Assembly (NCBI RefSeq): GCF_000801105.2
Contig: NW_026615357.1
Span: forward strand, 28,654-92,653
Origin: Raphanus sativus
Taxonomy: Eukaryota; Streptophyta; Magnoliopsida; Brassicales; Brassicaceae
Reading direction: 5' to 3'
Length of the DNA stretch: 64,000 nt
The position numbers and the translations under genes are program-made. Position 1 is the stretch's first letter. Every line of letters begins with the position of its first letter. Positions 23,961-34,703 of this stretch are shown here, one piece after another. Under the pieces are notes generated by a model. It was not told where the DNA came from, searched no databases, and saw only the letters and a program-made list of their open reading frames with translations.

Positions 23961-25319
23961 AGTAATAATGCCACATGACATCTTTCGGAAGAAGTTTGTT
24001 TCGCTGATGTGGACGCTCTCTGGAGCCTCAAAAGCCTATTTTTATTAGTATTGACTAGGACTAAATCCGTCATACGGGCGGGTAAACAAATGTACAAATT
24101 ATTTAAATATATTTAAAATGTTTAATTCATTTTAGATAAAAATTAAATTAAGTTTTATATTTTTGTTATGTAAAATTTTGTCTATTTATTTTATAAATCA
24201 TAAACTTAGATAATATAATCTAATTATTTTACAATCAAATTACAAATCATAAAATAATTTTTATAAGTTTTTCTAATTTAGTTTCTAACAATATGTCACT
24301 TCGATTATTTTTAACAAAAAAAATCTACCTAATAGTTGTAGCATTAATCTAAATTTAATGTTAATTTTGAAATTGTCCTTCACTTGTACACACAGTCACA
24401 CTAAAAAAGTAAAAGAGTTTTATCTTAAACTAAGCTTGCCATCATCTGTCATGGAATATGGAAACTCATCCTCTGCCAACTTAAAAAAAAAACGGTTTTT
24501 CTCTAAGAAAAAATCATTTTCTCTTCTTTTATGTGTTTGTCTCTTGAAATTTTCTGCGCAAAATCTACAATTTCATACAATCAAGTTTTGAATTGTGAGC
24601 TGTGTCAAAAAGGGTATTGGGTACAAAGTATTAAAATTTGGATTTTTGTGTGTTTAGTTATGTCTAAAGTATAAGCCTTTATCATTTTTTGACTCTGTTC
24701 TTTTTTGCAGATTTATGTTTACACCTTTGTGGTTGTTTCGTGCTATATGTTCTCGTGGTAGATTTCACTGCATGCTCCATCTATGACATATTTTGTGTTT
24801 ATCACCTTTCCTCTTTGTTAGCATCATATTGTTTCGTAATTTTTAAAGTTCTGGTTTATGGCAGTGGGTTCATTTTCATTATGTGATGGCAATGCCACTG
24901 CTTGTTGTTTTTAAGATCCTGCTTTATGCACATCTTGAAGATCAGTATGATATACTTTTTAACTTGTAATATTAATCGCAATTATGATTATGGTTGGTGT
25001 GTTTGTTTATGATAAATCTAGACTTGGTTTCTTAGTTATTGTTCAATACTATTTACCATCATCATATGAGTGATGAAGTCATATGAGAAATACTTCATGT
25101 AAGTTAGTTCATCACTATGTGCATGTGAACTTGTCCAATCATATTTTCTTATATAAAAGAGGTTTTCTTTCACCTTCTTTCATCTTTGCATTCTATCTTT
25201 TTCTCATTTCTCTTCGTTGGTGTCATTTTCCCCTTTACTCGTTAGATTTAGGAACCTGTATAGTGAATAGACAGGTATAATGTTTTTGTGTGTATATATA
25301 AATAGATTTGTTTATGATT

Positions 25320-25767
25320 TTGGGACCTTACTACTGGGATGCTATTGAAGATTTCTTTGTATACAATGTTATTCACTACAGTTGATGAGTCTTTTTCTTC
25401 TTGTAAAATGCTTAAACCTTCACGTGATGTTACTCTTGAGAGAGTAATCATAGCTAGATATGACTGAAAACTGGTTTAGACAATTATAGAATAACTAATT
25501 TCAACATTTGTCCTAGAATTTTTTTAATGGTCATTGCATAGCATATTCTTATTGGAAATACAGTCTTTTCTTAAGTATGAATGGATGGTCTGAGACTTTT
25601 AGAGATAAAATGATTATTCGAAGTGGGACTCTTTTACCAATATGTGTACCTCTGACTATTTCACCTTCGATAGCTCTTTTTGTCATATGAGTGTTAGAAA
25701 CATTTATAACGATGTGGTTGAGAGAGAGAGCGGGATAAGCGCTCTCCTCACATAAAAATACTTGCAA
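25320..25767 (-). pseudogene. Helitron Rep-helicase, C-terminal fragment (second copy)
   Basis: The minus-strand frame at 25549-25767 contains GTHIGKRVPLRIIILSLKVS and HPFILKKR, matching the block before the last helicase motifs. The following block is frameshifted and degraded (motif region near 25440-25530), then [20 protein letters not shown] and [10 protein letters not shown] at 25330-25450. It is less intact than the copy in Helitron A over the HGQLY motif but better upstream. Confidence 0.75.
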
Positions 25768-25789
25768 ATAATAAAAATGTAAAAAGTAA

Positions 25790-27575
25790 ACATTTTTCAG
25801 ATAGATGTTTAATGTAGTATTTATATTTCCTATATTGTATATTTACTTAAAAGTTTAAAACTATACATTTTTTCACATAGTTGTTTAATATAGTATTTCA
25901 ATTTCTTATATTGTATATTTAGTTATTATTTATTTATTCTTATATTGTATATTTCTTTATTCTAATTTTTTTACTTTTATATCAAGTGGTAATATTGTGA
26001 TAGATGCTTAATGTAATATTTATATTTCTTATATAGTTTCTTTACTAATTATGTATTTTACTATATATTTTTCAGATAGATGTTTAATATTTTTTTTATA
26101 TTCTTATATTGTATATATATTTATTATTATTTTTTTCTTTCTTATATTTTATATTTACTTATCTAATATTATGATAGATGTTTAATGTAATATTTCTATT
26201 TCTTATATTATATATTTAATTATTATTTATTTTGCTATACATTTTCAAATAGATGTTTAATTTAGTTTTCCATTTTTATATTGTATATTTACTTATTTTT
26301 ATATTTAATTATTCTAATTTTTTTTTGCTTTTATATCAAATGATAATACTAGTATAGATTTTTAATGTAATATATTTATTTCTTATTTATTATATTTACT
26401 TATTATTTATTTGTTCTTATACAGTACATTTATTTATACTAATATTACGATAGATAATATTTCTATTTCTTATATTGTAAATTTACTTATTATTTAATTT
26501 TTCTATATTGTATATTTACTTATAAAAGATTTAAAATAATAAAAATTTAAAACCATACATTTTTTAGATATATGTTCAATTTAGTTTTTTATTTCTTAAA
26601 TTGAATATATACTTATTTATTTTTTTTTTTTATATAAAATGGTAATATTACAAAAAATGCTTAATGTAATATTTATATTTTTATATTGTGTATTCACTGA
26701 TTATTTATTTTACTATATATTTTTCAGATAGATGTTTAATGTAGTTTTTCTATTTCTTATATTGTATATTTGCTTATTATTTATTTTATTCTAATATTAC
26801 GATAGATGTTTAATGTAATATTTTTACTATTCTTATATTCTATGTTTACTTATTATTTATTTACTATTTATTTTTTAGATATATCTTTAACTTATTTTTT
26901 TTTCATTTTTAACTGTATATTTACTTATTATTTATTTTTTTATATTGTATACATACTTATTATATTTTATTGATTTTTATATCAAATAATAATATTGTGA
27001 TATATGTTGAATGTTATATTTCTATTTCTTATATTTCTAATTTTTTTTTGCTTTTATATCAAAATATAATATTACGATAAATCTTTAATGTAATATTTCT
27101 ATTTTTTATATTGTATATTTATTTATTATTTATTTTATTATAAATTTTAGATAGATCTTTAATGTAATTTTACTATTTCTTATATTTTATACTTATTCTA
27201 ATATTATAATAGATTTTTAATGTAATATTTTTATTTCTTATATTGTATATTTAATTATTATTATTTTACTATACATTTTCAGATAGATGTATAATTTAAT
27301 TTTCAATTTCTTATATTGTATATTTATTTATTTTTTATTTTTTCTTATATCATATAATTAATTATTCTAATTGTTTTCGTTTATATCAAATTATAATATT
27401 ACGATAATGTTTTAAAGTATTTTTTCTATTTTTATATTGTATATTTACTTATTATTTATTTTATTATAAATTTTTCAGATATATATTTAATGAAATATTT
27501 ATATTTCTTATATGGTATATTTATTTTTTATTTATTTTTCTTTAGATCGTATATTTAATTTTTATTTTTTTATAT
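25790..27575. repeat. Degenerate AT-rich tandem repeat in Helitron B
   Basis: Same unit vocabulary as the tract in Helitron A (TAGATGTTTAATGTA, TTCTTATATTGTATATTTAC, TTATTATTTATTTTACTATA), about 1.8 kb, strongly diverged between units. Confidence 0.85.
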
Positions 27576-27674
27576 TTTTTATTAATAATACCACGTGTCA
27601 TCTTTGAGGAGAAGTTTTTTTCGCTGATGTGGACGCTCTATTGAACATTGAAAGGTCCATTTTATTAGTATAGA

Positions 27675-29415
27675 CTAGGAATAAACCCGCCATACAGGCG
27701 GATAACAAATATACAAATTATTTAAATATATTTAATGTTTAATTTATTTTATATAAAAATTAAATTAATTTTTAAATTCATTAAAGTAGATTTATTTATT
27801 ATTTATTTTATTATAAACTTTTAGACAGATATTTAATTTTGTTTTCTATTTTTATATTGTATATTTATTTATTGTTTCTTTTTCTTATTTTGTATATTTA
27901 CTTTTTTTTGCTTTTATATCAAATGATAATATTACGATAGATATTTAAGGTAATATTTTTATTTCTTATATAGTATATTTACTTATTATTTATTTGTTCT
28001 TATATTGTATTTTTATTTATTCTAATATTACTATAGAGAATATTTCTATTTCTTTATATTTTATATTTACTTACTATTTATGTTTTTCTATATTTATATT
28101 TCGTATATTTCATTGTAGTTTTTTCATTTCTTATACTGAATATAAACTTAGTCTAATTGTTTTTCTTTTATATCAAATGGTAATATTACGATAAATATTT
28201 AATGTAATATTTCTATTTTTATATTGTATATTTACTTATTATTTATTTTACTTTATATTTTTCAAATAGATGTTTAATGTAGTTTTCTATTTCTTATACT
28301 GTATATTTACTTATTATTTATTTTTATTTTATTATTACGATATATGTTTAATGTAATATTTTTATTATTCTTATATTTTATATTTACTTATTATTTATTT
28401 TACTTATTTTTAGATACATTTTTATTTTATTTTTAGCTTTTAATTGTATATTTACTTATTACTTATTTTTTTGTTATATTGTATATATATTTAATTATTA
28501 TATTTTTGTTGCTTTTATATCAAAGAATAACATTATGATATATGTTGAATGTAATATCTCTATTTGTTATATTCTATGCTTGTTTTCACTATATTGTTTA
28601 TTTACATATAAAAATATTTATTAATAGTAGAAATGTAAATCTATATATTTTTCATATAGATTTTTAAATTTGTTTTTCCATTTCTTATATTGTATTTTTT
28701 CAACAGTATTTTATATTGTATGTTTACTTAATAATTATTTTATATTATATAATTACTTATTCTAATTGTTTTACTTTTATATCAAATTTTAATATTACGA
28801 CAAATGTTTAATGTAATATATATATTTCTAATATTCTATATTTACTTATTATTTATTTTATTATACTTCTTTCAGATAAAATTTTAATGTAGTTTTCCTA
28901 TTTCTTATATTGTATATTTTTATTATTTATTTTTCTTATATTTTATATTTACTTATTATAATATTTTAATAATGTAACATTTATATTTATATTGCATATT
29001 TAATTATTTTTTATTTGACTATACATTTTTCAGATAAATGTATAATTTATTTTTTCTACTTTTTATATATTTACTTGTTTTTATTTTTTCTTATATCATA
29101 TAACTACTTATTCTATTTTTTTTGTTTTTATATCAAATTATAATATTACGATAAATGTTAAATATAATATTTATATTTCTTATATTGTATATATACTTAT
29201 TATTTATTTTATTATAAATTTTCCAGATAGGTGTTTAATTTAATATTTCTATTTCTTATATTGTATATTTACTTATTATTTATTTTTCCTTATATTATAT
29301 ATTTATTTTTTATTTATTTAATTTATTATAATGCCACATGACATCTTCCACGAGAAGTTTTGTCGATGATGTGGACGCTCTATGGTGCCTCAAAAGACTA
29401 CTTTATTAGTATATA
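27675..29415 (-). mobile_element. Helitron C of the array (short, no helicase)
   Basis: The 3' end (minus strand) has the stem CCGCCTGTATGGCGG, then GTTTATTCCTAG, at plus position 27675. The 5' end near 29411-29417 keeps TACTAATAAAGTAG and GTCCACATCATCGA but the terminal TC is not clear, so this edge is approximate. The interior is almost entirely the AT-rich repeat (about 27780-29310). The helicase and most of the conserved 3' block found in A and B are missing. Confidence 0.8.
27780..29310. repeat. Degenerate AT-rich tandem repeat in Helitron C
   Basis: About 1.5 kb of the same ~75-80-base degenerate unit as in Helitrons A and B. Confidence 0.8.
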
Positions 29416-31079
29416 TAAGTTTTTTTATAAAAAAAAAGAATTTATATAAAAGATAATTTCCCATGTTGGTTACATATGTGGGTCACTTTAATAAAACATC
29501 ATGCAATTTCTTTACTTTATAATATTTCCAATTTTTCATTATTTACATTTTTGTTTTTTTCATTCATAGATTATTTTTTATATATTTTCCAAATAAATTA
29601 TATAATAAAAACGAGATATTTATTAAAGGAAATAAACAAAAATATTTTACAAAAAGGAAAGAACAAAATTTAGGAAAATATATTATATATAGTAGTTTCT
29701 TAAAAGGAAAGTTCACAAAAAAACAATCTTGATATGAAAGAAAAATAAACATCTCTTTTACAATTAATAAATTATTTTATTTCTATCCATAAATTTTCTC
29801 AGATTATTACAAAATTAATTCAAATAACATAAACTAAGATATCTTTAACTTTGATGAACTAAAATATTTTATAATTGCTATAATTGAGATGTTTATTGAT
29901 TTTTGCATAATTGTTTTTGTTAATTTAATTTTTATTTGCATTTTATATAATTTTTTATCAATCTACATAAATAAATACAAATATACAAACTATAATCAAA
30001 CCTAATAAATCCCTAAATATTATGAAAGGCTTAATATTTTATTTTTATTTGAAGTTTTTAATATATTTATACAAATAATATAATTTAATAAGAATACATA
30101 AACCATTATGGTTACGATTATTTAGAAATTTTTTAATTTATCTTGTATACATCTAAATTATACATTTATTTAGAATTCACGAAAAGTAATTATTTTGTAA
30201 ATATTGATAACTGTTCACGAAGTTTTGAATTTTTATTAAAGTACAATTACATATTTAAGATGAAGAGTTGAAATAATGTAATAAATAATATTAATCAATT
30301 TTTGTTTAACTAAAACTCTACTTCGATTTGAAGAAATATATGTAACTCAATATAACACACAAAGTAAGTAACTTAAACAATCCAAAATTTTATATCCAAA
30401 ATTACAAACTGAAATGTAAATATAAAATTCGTAAAAATTTTAATCTATTTAGAACAATAAATAGTTGAATTACGTTATAATATATCCAAGTAATAATCAA
30501 TTTCATTAGATAATATATTTTAAAATTACATATCTAACTAAAACAGCATAATATTATTAAAAATAAATCATACATATTAATACAAAATGATTCAAGTAAA
30601 AAATTAAAATATTAATAAATTTATAATATATTTATTTTGTAAATATTTATATATGTGCATGCACACTGGAAAATCACCTAGCCATATATTATATACAGAA
30701 CAGTATACCAATTTTATTGGGATCACATGAGTCCATACTCCTTGAACCAGAACGTCACCAATTCTCCCCCTGCTTGATTGCATACTAAGTTAAAACTTGA
30801 TGTTTAGATGTCAAGCTTTATAGATAAACTTGTCTGCTACTCCAAGCATAATCATAATCATGATACAGTCCCTAATGCAGCTGAATGGATTATAAATACT
30901 GCATCACGGTCTGACGCATTTGTCAAGCAAACTCTCTTTTGCTTAATGGAAAACGTCCATTTGTCCTCACACATATATTTCTTTTCCTTTTTCAAGTTCA
31001 AACAATTAATACACGAACTCCAATATAACTTCAGCTTCATGCAACACGTTACATACTACCTCCTGTAGTACTCCGCAAA
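29416..31079. other. AT-rich intergenic, then end of the retroelement remnant
   Basis: 29416-30700 is AT-rich with nothing recognised. On the minus strand, AAGCAGGGGGAGA near 30764-30776 looks like a polypurine tract of the Copia-like remnant to the right, but no 3' LTR follows it. Confidence 0.45.
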
Positions 31080-31368
31080 CTACTACATCAACTATCTCCC
31101 TCTTTTTGACTATGTATGTGAGCTCATCATTTTGGCAGAAAATTGCTTCTTCAATCTCTCCCTATGAACCACATCATGGTCAAAAACTAATTTATAGTTC
31201 GCCACTCTCTAAAGTGAGGATGAGATCCAATTCCACTATCTTCATAGTGATTGAATCTCCTAGACAACATATTTCTGAGCCTTATCCCACCATGATTAGC
31301 TTTCTGAACCAACTTGGAACAATTACGTCGAACATGTCCTTGAACTCCACAAAAATAACATATAGGAC

Positions 31369-31565
31369 CAGTGCTGGCTTTGTGGATGTGCACAAGGTGC
31401 AAATGCACCAGGTCCTCAATTTTTGTTAAAATTTCTTTAGTGTTTTAGGGTTTTAAAATTTATAATTCTTAAAATTAAAAAGTCCAATTTTTTAAAATCA
31501 TATACAAAACTAACAGAAAATATGTTTTGTGGCACAGGGTCCACCTACTTCTTGAGCCGGGCTTG
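31369..31565. mobile_element. hAT-type MITE inside the gag remnant
   Basis: It is inserted between the last two zinc-knuckle regions of the gag remnant. The 8-bp flanks are TATAGGAC and TATAAGAC (7 of 8). Ends: CAGTGCTGGCTTTG and, inverted, CAAGCCCGGCTCAAG (similar over the first 11). The 197-bp interior is non-coding and AT-rich. The gag frame resumes correctly if the insert plus one target copy is ignored. Confidence 0.75.
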
Positions 31566-32468
31566 TATAAGACCATGACACCTTATACCATAGACTTGCT
31601 TCATCTGATTTTTCTCCCTTAACAACTTGAAACATCTTGGCCTAATGTACCCAACCAAACCACAGTGATTGCAAACAGGCCGAAATTTTCGTTAGAAGGC
31701 AGTCTTCAAGTTAGAAACTTTACCCGAAGTAGTCGTTGTAGCAGTACACGTAGCAATACGCATAGCAGTCACATTCTTCACACCAGTTGCAGTCTTTACT
31801 GTAATTTTTCTATTGGATGTCTTCTTCGCAGACACCTTACTCTCTGGTCTTGTAGCAGACATAGCTACTCCTCAGCTTTTCTTGCAGATACAAAAACACC
31901 TTTAGCTTTAGAAGATTCCCCTTGGTATCCAAAGCCACATCGATCACTCTCTCTTTCTAATACTGAGAAGATGATCTAACTGTTTTGTCCCACTGTTTAG
32001 CAACCTCAAACTCTTCTGAGTCTATGCAAGTTGAGCACCAGCCTGACGTGCTTCTTATTCTTTCTCTGAAGCATAATTAAGTGCTCCAGCAACTTGAGCT
32101 TTTAGCTTGAACTTCTCCTTAGTCAACTCTGAATTCACCTCAACCTGTTTGAGCCAGTTCTCATACAGCTTTTCATAATTACCAGCAAAATCAAGCTTGC
32201 ATCATCATCATCAATACTTTCACATGAAGACCCTAACACAGATGATGACGCAGATCATGCCGTATATTTTGTCTTAGAACCAGAATCAAAAGTTGTGAAT
32301 GCCATAAAGTCCTTAGCTGTTCACCATCATCTGAATCAGTATCAAACTCATTCTTGACGTCACTGTTCTTCTTTTGCTTCAGTAAATTTTCACATTTCTT
32401 CCTAGCATGCCCAAATTCATTTTCCTCAAAGCTTTTGAATCTTATTCTCTTGAAAGTTGGACACTCCC

Positions 32469-32568
32469 NNNNNNNNNNNNNNNNNNNNNNNNNNNNNNNN
32501 NNNNNNNNNNNNNNNNNNNNNNNNNNNNNNNNNNNNNNNNNNNNNNNNNNNNNNNNNNNNNNNNNNNN
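32469..32568. other. Assembly gap (100 N)
   Basis: Exactly 100 N. It falls within a zinc-knuckle motif of the gag remnant; true length unknown. Confidence 0.99.
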
Positions 32569-33482
32569 TTTTGAAGTGCCCATATCCTCTGCATTTATAA
32601 CTCTGCACCTCTGTATTGACACATGGTTCACCAGCTTCCTGTCTTCGTTTTCTCAAACCAACTTTCTCATGTCCTTGCCACTTTATCACTTCTTGTAGTA
32701 CTTGGTGAAACACGCAAATCTTCTTGATCACCTTATCTTCATTTTCTGATTTTTGACTTGTTGTTTTAGAAAATACCAAGTTCACTTCATTATGATTGCC
32801 CACACCATCAAGCTCCATCTCATGAGCTTTTACCATACCTATAACTTCGTAAAAGCTATATTCATCAATGTTAAGGGACACAAATATTGCTGCCTTATAT
32901 GCTGTGAATATTTCTAGCAGACACTTTAAAAACTTCTTCACCAGTTTCTTGTCCTTGTATTCCATGTCCAGAACACGAGCCTCTTGTGCTAAAGTACTGA
33001 GTTGAGAACTAAAATCTTATACAGATTCATGTTCTTCCATCTTCAAGTTTTCAAATTTAAATTTGAAGAAATACATCCTTGAACTCTTAACCTTTTTAGT
33101 TCCTTCAAAGTATAATTGCAGAATATTCCATGCCTCTTTTGCATTCTTGCATCCTTGAATCAGATCGAGTTGCTTCTTCTTGACTGATGTAAAGATACAA
33201 TATAAAACTTTTGCATTATACATTGACATCTCCTTTCATGCTTTGTCCATTTAGCCAATGGTTTGTTGACCAGAACACCATCTTCATCTATTGTCTTGAG
33301 ACCTTCATAACCATCTTTTACTGATGCCCAAACATCCATATCAATACTTTGTAAACTTGCCTTCATCTTCAATCTCCAATGGCCATAATATTTAGGATCA
33401 AGCATAAGTACTATATCATTCATCTTGCCTTCGCTCTTCGGGATCTCCACCAATGACTTAGATGACCCGCTCTGATACCAAT

Positions 33483-33758
33483 TGTTAGTGCAAAGATGAC
33501 GCCACAATAGTACTGTAGAAAGTAAACCGAGAGACAAAACAATACAAGCAACCACAATGCTTTATTCGAATCTCCTTTAAACAATATATTACAGGATCTG
33601 CTTAATTCAGCTTTTACACGTCTAGTGTTAACACCCTAACACACGCTACTGAAAGATTCCTAAGCTACCCGCTTATGTTTCTCCTCCGTCAAGTACTTTA
33701 GCCACTGCTTCAGCAACACCCAGAGCTCTCTCTCTCTCTCTCTCTCTCTCTGTGTCTC

Positions 33759-33833
<75 letters not shown>

Positions 33834-33957
33834 TTATAAGATCAGCCTCTGTGTCTATGTGTCAATACAGACGACCCCATATCTAACTTATATTATTCTC
33901 CACGTGTCTGAAACCTTAGTTTCTAAGGCAACATAGATATGAACATCTTCCATAACA
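33483..33957 (-). mobile_element. 5' LTR of the Copia-like element (475 bp)
   Basis: On the minus strand the repeat runs TGTTATGGAAGATG ... GCACTAACA. Two bases later comes TGGTATCAGAGC (33469-33480), the primer-binding site complementary to the 3' end of initiator tRNA-Met. A minus-strand TATAAATA lies at about 33831-33838 and the long GA run follows it, so GA repeats would form the transcript leader. A matching 3' LTR was not found in the window. The LTR starts about 750 bp upstream of UMAMIT gene 2 and points away from it. Confidence 0.85.
33728..33831. repeat. (CT)n microsatellite inside the LTR
   Basis: About 100 bases of CT repeat with a few GT interruptions. Confidence 0.95.
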
Positions 33958-34609
33958 ATAAGCGCAATTTTCCTTTTCTTTGAATGCACTTATTTATCTT
34001 TGTTTAAGTCATAAACTTACTTGCCAAGTTTATTCTTCTTTCCTTATTTTCAAGATATTTCCTTGCTCTCCAAATCTACACGATTCCAACTCAATATCTC
34101 GATTCTCACATAGTCTTCGCTATTCAACACGACATCTGTTTCAGCAATTACGTCAACGACTATTTTAAGGCAGACATCTTGCATCTTCGTGTACAACATG
34201 TGCAGTAGATGACACGAACAAGACGTGAAGAACCAAATTACATGTGTCTCTGATAACGAATATCATGAAAAGAAATTGTTCGCCAAATTAACGAATATTC
34301 ATAAATCACATGCGTGGGCTTTTGCTAGCGTACCTATGCAAGTTCATTGAATAATATAGTAACAAGAGAATAAGCTTTCGAAATTCCGCAGGGAATACCG
34401 ATAACGATATACACGTAACAAATTTAAGTTTTGGTTGAAGATAGTGTAACTAGTAACTACACATGCATGCTTAGATTGTTTTTCACTAAAGAAATGCTTT
34501 ATAGATTTTAGATATGCTAGGAATTGCTTTTCTTTTCAAGTTAACGCCTGAATTAGTCCAATGTGGAAATTAACAACGAAAAAACATTTCCTTATAAAAA
34601 AACATTTCC
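33958..34609. other. Upstream region of UMAMIT gene 2
   Basis: No gene or clear element. The sequence is less AT-biased than most spacers here and contains no terminal repeat. It is presumably the remaining promoter region of gene 2. Confidence 0.45.
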
Positions 34610-34619
34610 TTATATATAT
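34610..34619 (+). promoter_or_regulatory. Probable TATA box of UMAMIT gene 2
   Basis: TTATATATAT about 90 bases before the start codon, followed by GGGAAGGTTTGTGG and GGGTCTTATC with CTCTCTAACA, which match the gene 1 promoter at the same spacing. Confidence 0.65.
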
Positions 34620-34703
34620 GGGAAGGTTTGTGGTTACCAAACTCATCAAAACACATAGGGTCTTATCTCTCTCTAACACACACATATATATATAGCGATA
34701 GAT

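Larger units (their letters stand above)
20268..24054 (-). mobile_element. Helitron A of a three-member head-to-tail array
   Basis: The 5' end on the minus strand is TCAATACTAATAAAAATAGG at plus position 24054, followed by the conserved GTCCACATCAGCGA. The 3' end near 20268-20300 keeps GGGCGGGTT but has lost the left stem arm and CTAG, so it is degenerate and the left edge is approximate. Order on the minus strand: 5' end, long AT-rich repeat tract, helicase C-terminal remnant, about 1.2 kb of 3' sequence. Most of the 20300-21480 segment is also present in Helitron B (24060-25310) with modest divergence. Confidence 0.8.
24055..27674 (-). mobile_element. Helitron B of the array
   Basis: The 3' end (minus strand) has the stem ACCCGCCCGTATGACGG, then ATTTAGTCCTAG, at plus position 24055, directly abutting the 5' TC of Helitron A. 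The 5' end is TCTATACTAATAAAATGG at plus position 27674, directly abutting the 3' CTAG of Helitron C. Contents parallel Helitron A: about 1.2 kb of conserved 3' sequence, a helicase remnant and a long AT-rich repeat tract. It is the best preserved of the three. Confidence 0.88.
31080..33468 (-). pseudogene. Copia-type gag remnant (UBN2 domain, coiled coil, zinc knuckles)
   Basis: Read on the minus strand from 33468: MNDIVLMLDPKYYGHWRLKM (start of the UBN2-type capsid region), ENLK/EEHESV, VKKFLKCL and VKAHEMELDG follow in order, then a CCHC-like KCRGYGHFK cut by the assembly gap, ECPTFKR, an acidic linker, and in broken frames YEKLYENWLKQVE and KEKFKLKAQVAGALNYASEK (coiled coil). Two further knuckles are CNHCGLVGYIRPRC (His to Tyr) near 31630-31680 and CYFCGVQGHVRRNC near 31318-31360. 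Inactivating changes include a frameshift near 33225 and a TAA at 33017-33019. No protease, integrase or reverse transcriptase was seen, so the element was non-autonomous or is truncated. A 197-bp hAT-type MITE interrupts it. Confidence 0.8.
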
